This document shows positions 20,401 to 33,493 of a stretch of 64,000 bases of DNA, piece after piece (the first letter of the stretch is position 1; every line of letters starts with the position of its first letter). The notes beneath the pieces were generated by a model that made no database searches, was not told the DNA's origin, and saw only the letters and a program-made list of their open reading frames with translations. Made by a program: the position numbers and the translations under genes. The DNA comes from Collybiopsis luxurians FD-317 M1 (lineage: Eukaryota; Basidiomycota; Agaricomycetes; Agaricales; Omphalotaceae), in contig KN834801.1 of the NCBI GenBank assembly GCA_000827265.1, positions 1 through 64,000 on the forward strand. Reading direction: 5' to 3'.

Positions 20401-23400
20401 AACAAAGGTTTAGCTACGACAAAGAGATTCCGCTTGGATGTGGGTACGGCGATTCTCAAGAGGAGGCGGAGGCGGAGGAGCAGGGCAACCAAGTCGTCAA
20501 CGGAAGGAGTGATGGTAAGTTCTCAAAACATCAAAGGACGCGCTGTGGATTCTGATACGGTATTTATTGCGCCAGCTTCAAGTCATCGGTATGTAGATAA
20601 TACCCATATTCTCAGCTTGACTTTGTACTATATTGTATCTTACCTATTCCTACGTCGCCCAATTGCGCCTTCCAATGAAGGGCAGTGTAGAATGGACTGA
20701 AACAATGAATACGGTAGGTTGAGAAGTTACAGAGAATCGAACAATCGCCGAGTAAGAAGCTGTAGAAAGCCAAATCGACGGATGAGCGGGAAACTGCCGG
20801 CGTATAGAGATTAAAAGTTGGTATCTTTCCCTTCTTGTTAAGTACTCGTAAAGATACTAGCGGACGATCTTTTTCTAATTGAATAATACATTTGTTTCTC
20901 TCAACGAGAGAAACAGCAAGGTTCGTGGACTTGAGAATTCCGATGGGTTCAAGTGCGTATCTTCACTTTTGGCAGATGGGAATCTCGTTCGTCACTGTTG
21001 TAGACGATGCAGACGCGTCTTATCGAATGCCACTGACTGTTCCAAGCATTGTCGGAGTGAACGATTGTGGATGTATATGAATGAAAGTGTATGTGATACT
21101 GGCGAAGACCGAGAAATGCTTGAGAGGACATGATTTATTGAGATTCTTGTATTGCAGAACCATTGCTACTGAAGCTCTTTGTATGTACAACATTGCCTCT
21201 GCTAGGCATGCAATCGCTGAATGTAATGTAAGCCAAACTTGTCGGAAGAGTAGCTAGTGGACAGAGTAGTTGCAGAAATGTTGACTGAGAACAACAAAGA
21301 GGATGCTACAGCAACACAATCTCCTTGCTCGGAGGCAGCTTTCTCAAGGACAGCAGTTGAGACTGTCTGGCAGGATGAGTTATACGAAGAGTACTTAGGG
21401 AATTAATAGGGGGTGCCATTCGCTCAGTAAGGTGTCTTGGTTAGTATTAATTCTACAGTATTCTGACAGCATTCCTTGGTTACTTCTCAAAGCACGGCAG
21501 AACAGATGTGAAGCAATTGTCAAAAGGCAGAGGGCAATGCGGGTAAGCTTTACCGTCGCTTGCACATTTCTGCATAGCTTCCCTTACATGCGGTCAAAGA
21601 GGGCTCTAGTACTAATGTATTGAGTTTGGTCCTACGAACACGTGTTAGCTGGTCGGCCAGTGCCCCATATTTTCTTTATTTCAGCGTCTGGGACACATGC
21701 AAATATCACACTCAAATATATATATATCAATACTGTCTAGAGAAACTTCGAGAACCCGTCCACATCACTGAAGCATGGCAGAAGGTCTTCTAATATCCTC
21801 TTACGCTGTCTCACCTTCTGGATTCCAGAGTGCCAACGACATCCACGAATACACTGCTAGTAACAGACAGCTTCAATATGAATAGTATTCATACTTGCTG
21901 TCTTTTACGATTGCTTCCTTCCCCTTACAGCATAAATTTTGACAGTAATTACTGATAGGTACCATAGTGCACAGATACACGAGCTGTGCGTTTTGAAAAA
22001 TTTCTGATGCCTCGTGCTATCCATGCTGGAGGAAATATAAAGTATTCTAAAGATGTTCAAGGTACCATAATCCGTAGCCCATCTGACGTGGCTCCTCACA
22101 CAGAAATATATAAAAGATCGCTTCTCGATATGACCTTTCCTCATATTCCACACTTTTTCTCTTGTAGACGCCGTATCTGCGAGGAGGTCCAGGTCAAGGT
22201 AGCTTAGGTCGCTCCTCCCCCTCACATTCGAGGATGGGGGGGCTACCACCGAAAGACTTTCTGCCTCGTAGAAATCAGCCCTCACGCACAGATGATAGAC
22301 TTGGGAACTCAACCTCAGTGGGTTGTCTATGATACGCATTCCTTATCATGAAGTTTCTCAACTTTTGACTCTCCAGATACTTTCGGGGTCCACTTCTAAC
22401 AAAATTCATGGTGGAAACTTTAGTGCTATCCAAGGCTCACAATTTAATTCTCATCATTCCCCGGTTACCAGCAAAACCACCGTTCAGAACAATTTTAACT
22501 TGATCAATGTAGACCTTTCTGAATCGACTGGAATCACCAAAGCCTGTTTGATAATCACGTATGTTGAATGTTTACCTTCTTTTCTGTCCCATTAACTCAT
22601 ATCATTTCTATGCTACCACGTGTAGCTGCTTGCTCGGCTGCTTTTTTTGGAAATGCGGGTACTAGGATGACACATTGACAAGTCATAGTCTCTCACTCAC
22701 GGCCATTACCGACATTTTTTACCTCTCCTACAGCTGACTCCCTGGTATCACTTGTGACGCTGCATCCCTCCCTTTGCGGGTTTGACGGTTTGCACTCCAG
22801 TGACTAGGTCGAGATTCAGCTTTCTTCTCTCCCTGACTCGCAGCCACAACTCCATGTATACCCCTCATTTCTCCGAGTTGGCTGATCTATTGGCGCTGCT
22901 TCCTTTATCCCGTTCCAATCTTCTTCTAGCTCATTGGTCAAGTCCAGAGCTGGCCTCCCCTTGCAGTGTCGCAATGTGACCAAGTGTTCGACGGGGCATT
23001 TGTTCCATTTCTATTGCTAGAACTTTCTATATTACATCGACTTCTTCTTTCTTTTCTCCTTTTCTTTGTTGATCTTCTACTCATCGGTATGCTCTAAGGC
23101 TGGACTCCTCTTGCGGTGCAATAAAGCGACCAAGATGCTTGAGCGATTATGGTTTGGGTCTTAGTACGGGTATATTGGGCGGGGTGTTATCCATCAAATA
23201 TTTTGATTCACTACTGATTCAACAAGGGTTTGGAATTAATCCATCTCTGATAATAATGACCTGGTGTCGTATCTCTTCGGCTTATACTATGATAGTCAAT
23301 CTCTGTTTTATTCTCACTCTTCATCAAATCCCGGGATTTCTTTTCTTTTCTTCTTCGGACTTCCTATCTCGCTTCCTCGATGTATCTCGAGTTTTTCTTT

Positions 23401-25080
23401 CCGTTATTTTACTTTTATTAGCCGTGTCTACATGTAACGAGTAAATCCCTATATCTAACCAAAGGGCATCAACTAGTGTAGGAACTCAAGTTTGCACTCA
23501 AAGCCTGCGTTCAAATGAGCCCGCATCATTCCCGTCTACCTTGAGCATTGAAATTCTGACTTACCCTGAACAATTGTTGGTCGTCGTGCGCACGCGCGAG
23601 AGTGGTATAATCCCTGAGCTCTGTATGTAAAGTCAGAGAAGCAGATATAAGCGAAGATGACAAGGTGAGGAGAATAAACAAAACTTACGCCTATCTCTGT
23701 GTCAATTTAGTCTCACATGAGAACATACAATAGTCAAGTCACTTACTGAAGCCAGATTCGGTGACACCAGGAAGGGTATTGTTGTAGGAGGCCACATTGA
23801 TAAATGAGATCGATATTAAAAAATTTTGGGTCAATGGCCAGATCAAATTCTATCGATGCGGACAATGAAACGCGGAGGCATTAATGAGCAGATTTGCATA
23901 TATATCATTCGGCGGAGTTAGATTTTGCTGCAAACAGATTATAGATGGGGTTGGCGCAAGGCATTATGAGGAACGATTATCTCAAGAAAATGGGTGTCGG
24001 CACTAAACCGCTCAGAGCCGTTTGTAAAACATGGTGTGATATTCGATTGTTGCCAGTACCATTAAAAAATTGTGCTCATCTTTCAGCCGACACCTGCGAA
24101 AACTTTCCTGGGAAATAAGGACCGCAAGAAACAGACAGAGGGATTATGTAGGAGGACAGGTATTAGACAACACACACAGCTTACATTTGTTACAAAGCCG
24201 GAGGCTTTTACACCAGCTTTCCTCTGCAAAGCACCGCAGCATTAACTAGTGTTTGCAGCGATCAAGCAATTGAGTTGCAGGTAAGTTACAAGTGCGACGG
24301 AATATGTCAGGGAGAAAAGTGAGTTGAGGTTATGAAGAGGGATGCTATTCTTAAAAGGCTTAACGAGTTGTTCGAGCTTTTAAGCATAGATACAACGTCA
24401 CAGGAATAACGGAATGAGTAGGAGTAATAATTGAAGCTACAGCTTCACTATGACAGGATCCCGACTAGCCATCGGTGCGAAAGACTTTGATCTGAGGCCC
24501 TATTACCCTGAACCGGCCCCAGAACTTCAAGTAGAGTGGGCAGGGTATCGGAGCCCTTGACCAGGCCAGCATCTTGGGAATCTAAGGAAATGCAATGCAG
24601 GCATTGCGTGGCTACCCACTTACCTACAGACAGGCCTCTGGACTCTATCTGAACCTGGATAGAGGAAGAGAGTCCCAGAAGACTTTTTGAAGAAGTACAT
24701 CCGGGTTATGTCCAGAGTGCACCTCCTAGGAGAGAGCAAACTCGCCTGTGGATATCTTTGCAGCAGAATTGTCACCACTGATAATACAGAGTGACACCTG
24801 AGATATTAAAACATAGAACATTAAAAAAGCTAGGGAACGGACTCAAAATTTGGTAGAAAGTTCTACACAGAAGTAGTGAATACCTGACAGGAGATATCCA
24901 AAAGGGTGACAATTGACCTAGGAGGTTCTCCATAAAACGAAGCTCAGAAAGGAATTGAGCCTTCCATTGTTACCTCAAGGCCTCATATTCAAGCGGTGGC
25001 TAGATTAAATGTGCAACACTATTGAACCCGCCTTGAGTAGTAGGTTGGAGGTTGATAGAGGTCGGTAGAGGGCGGTAGAG
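17422..25080. other. 7.7-kb gene-poor stretch
   Basis: Many open frames of 60-190 codons overlap on both strands, but none has recognisable domains, codon bias or a consistent splice chain. From about 18.1 to 20.6 kb the sequence is richer in CGA/TCG words and may be old coding DNA. The AT microsatellite near 21716 is short. Words around 22945-22985 (CTTGCAGTGTCGCAATGTGACCAAG) recur in altered form at 23105-23140. Around 24500-24700 a weak chromodomain-like reading is broken by stops. I support no gene here. Confidence 0.5.
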
Positions 25081-25118
25081 GTCAGTAATGGAAGACGGTA
25101 CGTGAGAAACATAATTAT

Positions 25119-26050
25119 TTGGCGCCTAAATCGAGGCGCCTCTTGAACCCCGAACTACCACCTCTTTTTCTCTGGGGCTCCCCGAACAGTCTCAACCTCT
25201 TCTTTCCCGCTCTTGCTGTAGACCCCTATGACGGCCGAGTATTCTTTCTCGTGCAGAAGAACGCGGTCAACAATGGTCAACTGAGATTAGGCTTCGACAT
25301 TTCCAAGTTAATAATCTCATCTCGCCTGAGCTTGTTGAGGCTGGAAGAAACACGGTCAGAGCTTCGATTAAGCCCGCCTTACAGCAAGTCAGCTCTGGGG
25401 CCCACAGAAAGGTACGCTCTAAGTTTTTTTTTTTTTTTGTTCAGGACTTCGTCGCTCAATTCTCCGCTCTAGATTTGTCTCGACACTGCAACCTCCAATT
25501 CATTCTTAGACAGATACACCCCCTCCTACCCAACTCTCCTTACTTCGATCGCTCTTCAGCATTTCGTCCTGGACCGCCATGACTTCAAGATTGAGCAAAC
25601 GTGGCAACCAATTCTCCACAGCATTGCCGAAGTTCCCTACGCGCCATATGTTATTCTTATAATTGCAACTGAGATCCCTATCACTGAAATTTTGCTTATC
25701 CCAGTGGCGCTACTTCCGATTCGAGTAAACGCAGGGTATGCACTGGTCCATTCTACAAAATTTGTCCTGACATCTTCTCACAGATGACGAAGAAACAGGA
25801 AGAACGCTTAATGAAACATTCATATTCCATGAACACGCGTATGCTCCAATTTTTTCCTGGTCATATCTAACTTCTCAAGAGCGCTTTTCTAGCATCTTTC
25901 TCTTCCCGTCATAAAGCCCTACGGGACAAGGCCACTAACAATTGGCCCTAGAAGGATCCGTCGCCTGTTCCGACATCGCTCTGCCGCCCTGAGAACCTCC
26001 TTCATTTCCTCCTACCCAAGCCTCATCCGCTGCCTCTACTCAGGTTCGTA
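25119..26050 (+). other. Possible gene or gene remnant, unrecognised
   Basis: Several consecutive segments read as protein-like sequence linked by plausible introns. They are a segment ending ...SPELVEAGRNTVRASIKPAL near 25380, a segment reading HDFKIEQTWQPILHSIAEVP near 25590, and one reading DDEETGRTLNETFIFHEH at 25785-25836. The last two join in phase through a GTATGC...CACAG intron. The upstream and downstream joins do not close cleanly, and no ATG can be fixed. It may be a real many-exon gene whose boundaries I cannot resolve, or a decayed one. Confidence 0.35.
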
Positions 26051-27536
26051 TCACATCTGTTTTGTGGAATGAATCATTGATTGCCATTCTCACCGATATT
26101 CTTAGACGATCTCCTATCAACGTCATTCAATCCGGTAAATTCCGGTCGTTCTGTTCTGCCGTCTGTTCGACTCAGTCTCATCCTGTCTCGTCTCCTTGTT
26201 TCATGTACCTCAAAGCTCCAATTTTCCGAAACGGTACTCATGGAATTCTCCGAATTTCCCTCTCTCGAACAAGGCAACATGCAATTTGGACTCCCTATTG
26301 TCACACCTGCATTGTCGGACAAGGATTCCTCTGCTTTTAATGATTCTGAAATCAAATCTGCTCATTCTCCTTGCTGTCCCTAACGTAAATGGCTGCTATG
26401 CATCTTCTCCTACCTGTGTTTCTCGCCTTCACTGTCGCTTCCTCACCCCCAATGTCAGGCACCTGGATTTGGACTCCGACGAAGACTCTTTTCCGCAAGG
26501 ACGCGGACTCGACGACTCTTTCTCTTCCTGTGCTAACACTACCTATTCTCGATCACACGCCTGCCCGTCATGCTCCGACGAAGCGTCCTCAAATTGACCA
26601 TGCCACGTTTGCCTTCCCCGAGAGCTTCCTCATAAGCGCATCTCTGATCTTCGATTGTCCCTCCCAATCTCACTGGCGGTATGTCCGTCAAGCTACTACC
26701 AACTCAAGTCTTTCTAGGAACTGGAAATGTGCTCGGACGCTAGAGCCTCTGCGTCGACTCAGTCCCGGGGTGGTGACGGTACGGACGTTGAAGGTCAATG
26801 ATCCCTTTCGAAGATCCCATGCGTTCTGATGTCCACATTGGCAAGGTTTACCATTTTAATTTCGTTTTCCGGACCCGACATTGTGGTTTTTGCGATACCT
26901 TTCGTTATTTCATACCGTTTGTTTCGTCTTACGGCCATGTCTATCATTATTCCCGTCTGTCTTCACCCGCGGCTTTACGATATAATATATCATGCTATCC
27001 ATAGTATTCATGAATGTTTAGGAATTGTGTTGCCTACTTCAACCTGTAATTCTCTCGTAGCATGTAGCTCTTAACTTGTATAGAGATACCGCACTGCAAT
27101 TTCCATGGACCCGTGTCATGTAGGAGTTATGTTATGTTATATTGTTAATATGTAGGTTGCCTTAAGGAGACAGTGTTCGATTTATATACGGAGAGTTACC
27201 ATTCCTAGTTAGACTCCAAAAAGTGTGCACTCTCGCTGTCCAACATGAAGGTGGTTTATTTGTACCCTGTATTTTCTTCCTATGTACTCATCATCGGTGG
27301 GTATCCAGGTTGACGTTGACATCTCAAAGACGGGAAAATTTGGTAATGATGAGGCTCTACCAAGCGCTGTCCAAGCAATTTCCTTTGCTAAAGAAAAAGC
27401 TTATTCATGCATCCAACCTTGGATCGACTGAGCCACGGACTCCGTCGGCCATCTGTCAAGGGTTCAGATATTCTGATCACTTCCGACTTAATCTCTAGTC
27501 CCACTGTCCAACTCATCTTTACATGGACTTCGAACA
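26051..27536. other. Ambiguous ORF-rich stretch
   Basis: Plus-strand open frames overlap (26081-26383, 26196-26597, 26389-26829). One reads as an acidic/Ser-rich tail (HLDLDSDEDSFPQGRGLDDS) and may belong to the possible gene upstream. No domain or complete splice chain could be built. From 26830 to 27536 I see AT-rich spacer. Confidence 0.35.
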
Positions 27537-27580
27537 TCGGAGAATCACACTATCCTTTCATTGATAGTGTGATTCTCCGA
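27537..27580. repeat. Perfect 18-bp inverted repeat with 8-base loop
   Basis: Left arm TCGGAGAATCACACTATC (27537-27554) is an exact reverse complement of GATAGTGTGATTCTCCGA (27563-27580), separated by CTTTCATT. There is no T-run beside it and it is far from the end of any supported gene. It could be a stem-loop in RNA, a cruciform or the relic of a small inverted duplication. Confidence 0.9.
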
Positions 27581-28099
27581 GGCTCGATCTGCATCATTGC
27601 ACGCGCGCATGCTCTCCAACAAAATAAATCTGCAATTTTGCTCCCTAGGAAGGGCCTCGCAGAACTGGGCGCTCTATGAGGTAGAAATATAGTATAACAG
27701 TAATACCCCGTACATGACACTGCTTTTGCGTTGCGTTTTTGAATGTATAGCAAACAGCGGAACGGCCACGGTGCATTGATTGAATCATTTCGTAGAGATG
27801 AGGATTCATTGTTCAAAGATGCTGTCATTGTCGTGAGGTTCGGCGTTCCTGTTGTTAAAGTTGTGACTGCAACGATCATGATAAGCACGCTACATACAAG
27901 TGTGAAGGAAAGCAGGAATGGGAGTCGAGCATTCTCTTCCGGGAGGGCAGTGAAGTGTTTCATGATCAACATCTACGGTTCATATCTTTATTATACGTAG
28001 TTGCTGTTCTTCAAGTTTGGAGTACACTATATAAAGGTACGCATTGTTCTCTCTATGGCATGTTGCATTGTGCACGCACCCCCTTCATTATTACCATCT

Positions 28100-29427
28100 A
28101 TGACTTTCAGTGAAACCAAAGGCCTTGCTCTTGATTTGGTTTTTCACACCAGCCATGCTATTGGGATAATCCCACAAATGGTCGTCTACGGTGCACATCT
28201 TTCGCTAGAAGTATTTCTCCAGTCAATTGACTTGAGAGTAATAGGAAGCTACACCTTGATATTTTTCACAGCTGTACATATTTTACTGTGAGTGTCCTCT
28301 GGTTTTTGACTGCTCATCTTTAATTGAAACACATTTATGTAGCATACAAGGGCTTCATGATCCCATTCGAAAAGTTCTACTTGGCTTTTCCACATCTATG
28401 TATCTCTTCTCGACATTCATTATGATCATTTCAATAAAAGCTTTACTTCAATTCATCAGAGCAAGTTGTATTACATCTGAAAATCCTCCTACATATCTGC
28501 CAATATTCAGTAACATTTGGACGGTAAATGTGAGTCAGTTGCTCTGCGTCTACTTGTATCTTGATCAAATTATGTGAACATCCATAATATGCTGTCACTG
28601 ATGGAGTTGTAGTATGGCGGGCATGGATTTTATGCAAAAATGAAAGCAAGAAACTTTTATTTCTTTGTATATTTGTGCTCATATGTGCTATCTGTCTGTT
28701 GTATTCCACTTGGGATGCGATATTTCTCAAATTAATTCTTCTCCTAGGCAGCAGTGTAGCAGCTATTGTCATAGAGGCTCTAGTGAAATTTACCTCAGCT
28801 GAAGATGAGGAGAGGACTAATATACTTACAAGGGCAATTGATGTGTGTCATGTAATGACGCTAGCTCTATCCCTGCTCACAAATCTGTTGGCCACCTCAA
28901 TAATATCATGGAAGGCATGGTCAGTATATACTTCCATCTCAGGAAACAATAAACTTATTAAGTGCTCGCAGGCGCTTTCGAAAGATGTTTCATTTGAGCT
29001 GGGCTAATGGTGGTCGGATATTGACTTTGTTGATTGAGTCTGGTGTGCTGTATAGTGCATTGCTAGTGAGTAATGACCCAGTAATAATTATCTTGCTACC
29101 CTTCCTCTCTACTTACAATTTTACCAAATGCTTCAGACAATTACCCTTATCTCCACAATCATACATCTTCCAGTAGGCTCTCTTGGAGATCTGATTACAC
29201 CTGTCACTCTTCAACTTTCAGTAAGTTTTGCCATTCTACGAGTTGATAAAAGTCCAACTTAAGCACTGTCTAACTAGGGAATGTATCCATTAATAGTCCT
29301 CATTATGGTGAGCTATAACCAGTCACTGGACAATATCAGCTTCAGTAGAGGAACCTTGATGGGAAGAACATACAGCACTTCAGTATTCACTAGCATTTTC
29401 GAAGTGGAAAGTGATTGTAGCACCTAG
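28100..29427 (+). CDS. Seven-transmembrane protein, basidiomycete family; one defective-looking junction
   Basis: Exons 28100-28287, 28343-28529, about 28600-28919, 28972-29065, 29137-29220 and 29278-29427 give a multi-spanning membrane protein ending in a short Ser-rich cytosolic tail. Its layout matches the protein at 44851-46278: xVVWRAW after the third segment, ILTLLIESGVLYSALL, then GMYPLIVLIMVSYNQS in the last helix. The ATG at 28100 is chosen; an in-frame ATG at 28055 is possible. All late junctions close in phase. The exon 2/3 junction does not: after the GTGAGT donor at 28530 no AG acceptor precedes the VTDGVVVWRAW codons in the right phase. Either a different donor is used or the gene is damaged. 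Ligand and function are unknown; similarity to fungal receptor-like proteins is only architectural. Confidence 0.65.
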
Positions 29428-29865
29428 TTTGGCCATGATGCTCATGGAGAAGAGTATCATGTGCTAGATTTCTATGCTCTTCAAACCACCTCAGGTGGCT
29501 TGGGTATTACAGAAATGTTAATTTGTGACCCAGCACAGTCGAACAGAGACTGAATGCAAGTCATATTCTATGTAGAGTCTAGACACACTCTTTTGTCCTA
29601 AATAATCCGATTCGATATTAAACATTGAGAAAAGCATTAGGCGAAACCCCCGCAAGGCCCCGGGCGGATCAGTCGTAACTATGCTTCTGTAAAAGGCCCG
29701 ACATTACTAGGACTCTGTAATATGTGTAAAAATGCTACGTAGAGGTAGAACCGAATAATTGAGTGAAGCAACTGCCAGCGTGAGAATCACCGTCACTTGA
29801 CGTACAAGTTGCCTCGCGACATCTGACACATTAAACGGACCTACCTTGCTCTATCACCCACGACT

Positions 29866-31292
29866 ATGCGCGCCGGAAGCTGGTATACAGATCACGCTTC
29901 CTTTCTTTGGAAAACACTGCAGAATGCTCTGGCTGTTGAAAAAGGGCAAAATGAATCGCAGGGTAATATTGAATTACAGCTCTCTGCTTATGCAGACTAC
30001 GTGTGGTACATAAAGAAGGAGGACTTCAAGGGAACCGCCATCGAGAAGATGCGCCCAAGGGAATTTTCTGCCCCGACAAAAGTAGCGACTACACAATTTC
30101 ATTCAGTTACACCGATGTCCCAATTTCAAGTGGGCGGAATCGAATGGATTAGTCCATCCATTGTCGCGTTGTCTAGTAAGTTATCTTTCAGATAATTTGA
30201 TTGTTACTGAGCACCATTTACCTGAATAGATTCTCCTCCACGGAGGTATCGCAATGAATATGATAGACCTGTGCCGCAAGCTCAGAGAAATCCAGATCAA
30301 ATTCGGAACACAACTGATGCGAGAAGCAACGAAGTTGTGTTGGTTGAACTAGAACTCAGAGAGAATGATGCCCCAGATGTGGTTAGTACTTCAACTTTCA
30401 ACCAGACAGGTTTTTAAGCTAATTCTTGCAGGTGCTACAACATTGCACAGAGCTGATTCAGAGGGAGAAAAAGCAGCCAGTGGAAAAGTACAAGGAATGG
30501 AAAGATAGTCGGGAGGGGAATGTGAAGCCAGGGGAGGAGATTGTGCAGAACAGGGAGGAGATTGTGCAGCAATTGCAGGAGAAAGTGCAACATTTACTGG
30601 AGATTGTTCAAAAATGGCATGGGATTGTGCAGCAAAGGGAAGAGAGTGTGCAGCAGAGAGAGGAGAATGTGCAGAAACAGGAGGAGAGAGTGCAGCAAAG
30701 GGAAAAGAGTGTTCAACAAAGGGAAGAGAGTGTGCAGCGAAGAGAAGAGGGTGTGCATCATAGAGAGGAGAGTGTGCAGGAAAGGGAAGAGAGTGTGCAG
30801 CGAAAAGAGGAGGGTGTGCGTCATAGAGAGGAGAGTGTGCAGGAAAGAGAGGAGATTCTGCAACAAAGGGAGAAAACTATGGTCCCAACTCCCCGCCGGC
30901 AGCCAGCAGCGGAAATGCTAGAGATGCGTGCCTTTCTAGAGCAACATTACAGCAGGAACTCAGAACAGGCATATGGGGTCGCGGTTAATCGGTCCGCAGT
31001 TTCGCTGCACACTGCTGCGGAGACGCTGAGGAGCGGTTTGAATTTTGCCGAGCTTCACTCAGGCGGTCACACCTTCAACCATGCTTCGATGATGTTTAAC
31101 TATGGTTATCGACCGCCATTTTGGCTACCGTCATTTGGACCACCGTCGTTTGGGGCACCTTCATTTGGGGCACCGTCATTTGGGGCACCTTCGTTTGGGA
31201 CGCTGTCATCTGGGCCACCTTCATTTGGGTCATCATCCTCAAATGGGATCATACGCCGTCAACGGGGTCTCCGTAGACAAGCTGAAATGTAG
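29866..31292 (+). CDS. Heptad-repeat coiled-coil protein, 440 aa
   Basis: Three exons (29866-30175, 30230-30381, 30432-31292) join in phase through introns of 54 and 50 bp. The first 150 residues are a unique, possibly globular domain. Residues of the third exon form a long coiled coil built of exact seven-residue units of the type REESVQQ/REEGVHH, about fifteen in a row, encoded by a 21-bp DNA repeat. A linker follows, then a C-terminal run of PSFGAPSFG-type repeats (18-bp DNA repeat, about 31125-31230) and a basic end. No signal peptide or membrane segment. A structural or scaffolding role is plausible but unproven. The repeat also leaves long open frames in other frames and on the minus strand, which are shadows. 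Confidence 0.75.
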
Positions 31293-31356
31293 CATTGCTT
31301 ACACCCTCTCGTACCTACTTTTATGAATCACCATCGTTGACATCCAAGGAATCTTT

Positions 31357-31671
31357 TCACATTTCGCAGGTACAGCAGAGATCAAAAATCTCGGGTACGT
31401 TGATCTGTGGGATCCAAGAATTCCGAAGACCGCCAGCTGGAGGCTGGTACGCAAATGAAATAGAAAACTGCTCGAATTCTGACTCTGCGAATCGGTCCAC
31501 CAAAGACCAGTAAGAAGGCTTTGAAAGTTGCGTACTTTCTCGAGTGAGATAAGAGGGAAACGGAGTCCAGTCATAAACTATAAATCTCTCACTCTGTGGA
31601 AACACGGAAGCTGAGCTTAATTCGTCATTGACAGTATACAACAGCTGTAGCAAACCCAAATAATCGTTCAT
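31357..31671 (-). CDS. Small hypothetical protein, about 104 aa
   Basis: A minus-strand open frame starts at a true ATG (31671) and is rich in aromatic residues (ERFIVYDWTPFPSYLTREST). It has no predicted membrane segment and no match I recognise. It lies immediately beyond the 3' end of the coiled-coil gene, tail to tail. A GTACCT near the end of the frame could be a donor, so the true 3' end may differ. Confidence 0.35.
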   Translation of the reverse strand: MNDYLGLLQLLYTVNDELSSASVFPQSERFIVYDWTPFPSYLTRESTQLSKPSYWSLVDRFAESEFEQFSISFAYQPPAGGLRNSWIPQINVPEIFDLCCTCEM

Positions 31672-33493
31672 GCGGTGAAAGTGTCGTCGATTAAAGTAGT
31701 GCTTAGGCTTTGAAATTCACGCGAACGGTGTCATGCACCTACGAGAGTGCAAGCAAAAGATTCCAAATCATGCTGTCTCGATACCTTTGCCTGAGTTGGT
31801 GACTCGATCTCCAAGCAATCAGGTCGATGAGCTATTACCTGACCTGACCTGACCGACTACCACAAGTAGCTGAAGCAACATGACATCCAAATTAAGCATG
31901 ATATCAAGCGTTTATTACCGTTTATTCACGAGCCGACTTGGATGATACATACGATACCTAACCCGACGAGCAGAACCTGAAAATCCTGCGCTGAAAACAT
32001 GAGTTTTTCGATGCGGACAGTTGATTGTGGAGAATGGTCTTCACCTCATTTCCAAAGTAAAGTGTTGATGTAGAGTATGGCTAGACGGAAAACAGACGGA
32101 ATGTTTTTTAGTCTTCGCTCCCAACGCGCGAATAGCCTTTTGCGCTCACGAGATACAATTTGCTTCACCCTAGTCGACTATTCACATAGAACCTGAGCAT
32201 CAAGCATCAAATCGCCGTACCTTGCGGTCACGAAAGCAATACATGAACCTGATTAATTCTCGAGCGTCTGAAAACGAGCTGACCCTCAAAAACGTTGCAT
32301 GAGAAGCTTTTCCTTACGAGGCAAGCGAGTCTACAGCTAATTAGATTGATTTAACTGCGCTTCATCCCAGATGCATGGCAGGTCGAATTTAACGAGAGGA
32401 CCTACATATATTTTACAGCTCGACAGCAATACTGTGGCGCAGTGGCGCGAGCGCGTGCGCAAAGTGACGAAAGTTTGATCATCTGCCGTGGTAGCGTTCA
32501 CTAAGTAAATTCAGATATCCTACGGGATCGATTGAAAGGCGGGAGGTATAAACCTACGAAAAGGCGCTCTCTAGAAGATGGACGTAAGTATGAACCTGCC
32601 TCGAGGACGATTTCATTAGGAAATATGTGTCGAAAATGCATTTTCTTGAGACGCTCCTACCCTTGAAATGTATCAAACTAGCTCCGAACTGCGACGCACA
32701 GAGCCTGTAAAAGGTTCATAGCATGTACAGAATATTTATTGTATACGGTTGTCGTGGTGGTGAATGGGCAAGAGGCACAGCTTTGGCTTTTTCACACAGA
32801 TCAAATTCATAGCCTTGACTCATACGCCGATGCCGAGACGCGTCTTCTTCTGATGGACTCTATTCTTTTTTTAGTGATTCACCCTTCTTCCTTTCCAACG
32901 TCCACCACGACCCTCAGACCCTTGTCTCTCACCATCGAAATTGCCGAGAAGACTTCCAGTAACGATCTAAACGAAAGGGCGCCGAGATATTCGTTCCTGC
33001 TTGGCCTGAATATTGTGGTATTTATTCGCTGAAAAGGTCCGTCAGGTCCATGTTACGATTATTATGAATGAACCTGAGAATAGACCCACTACTTGCTCCG
33101 CCAAAACAGAACCCAGGGAACGGAAAGCAAGCCTAACGCTTTTGAACCCAAGGACTTGGTCGCAAAAATGTACGTCCACGTATCGAGCACTATACTCGGC
33201 TCTGTCCTTGTCGCCGGGATATGCTAAGAATATACCAGTCGGGGCCACAAACGGAAATTCGACACCTTAATCGCCATTATTCTTTCGTTGTTTTGTTTAT
33301 TAAAGAGCCACACCTCGAATTTGGCATTGTTCCTTTTTATTTAAGAAACGATCACCGAAAGACGACCGGGGAAACCTTTGCTCTCTAATTCTTCCATCTT
33401 ATATCCACGACAAAGGTTTGTCGTTTCTTCTCCTCCTAACTTCATCCCACATTCTAATCCTGATATCCGCAGTACTTGCACAGACGTAAAAAC
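31672..33493. other. Intergenic, no supported gene
   Basis: Unique sequence with short open frames only, the longest 97 codons at 32739-33032. It includes a small CCTGACCTGACC run near 31840-31852. The last 150 bases form the pyrimidine-rich leader of the following gene. Confidence 0.5.

Noticed and set aside
22940..23140. Two similar CTTGCAGTG...CGACCAAG segments considered as LTR ends
   Set aside because: Similarity covers only about 35 bases with many differences. There are no target duplications, primer-binding site or polyprotein.
24440..24720. Chromodomain-like reading (VEWAGY) suggesting a Ty3/gypsy remnant
   Set aside because: The match is a handful of residues, broken by stops, with no reverse transcriptase, integrase or LTRs nearby.
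30594..30866. Antisense frame through the heptad repeat (Leu/His/Thr-rich)
   Set aside because: It is the complement of the 21-bp coding repeat of the real plus-strand gene.
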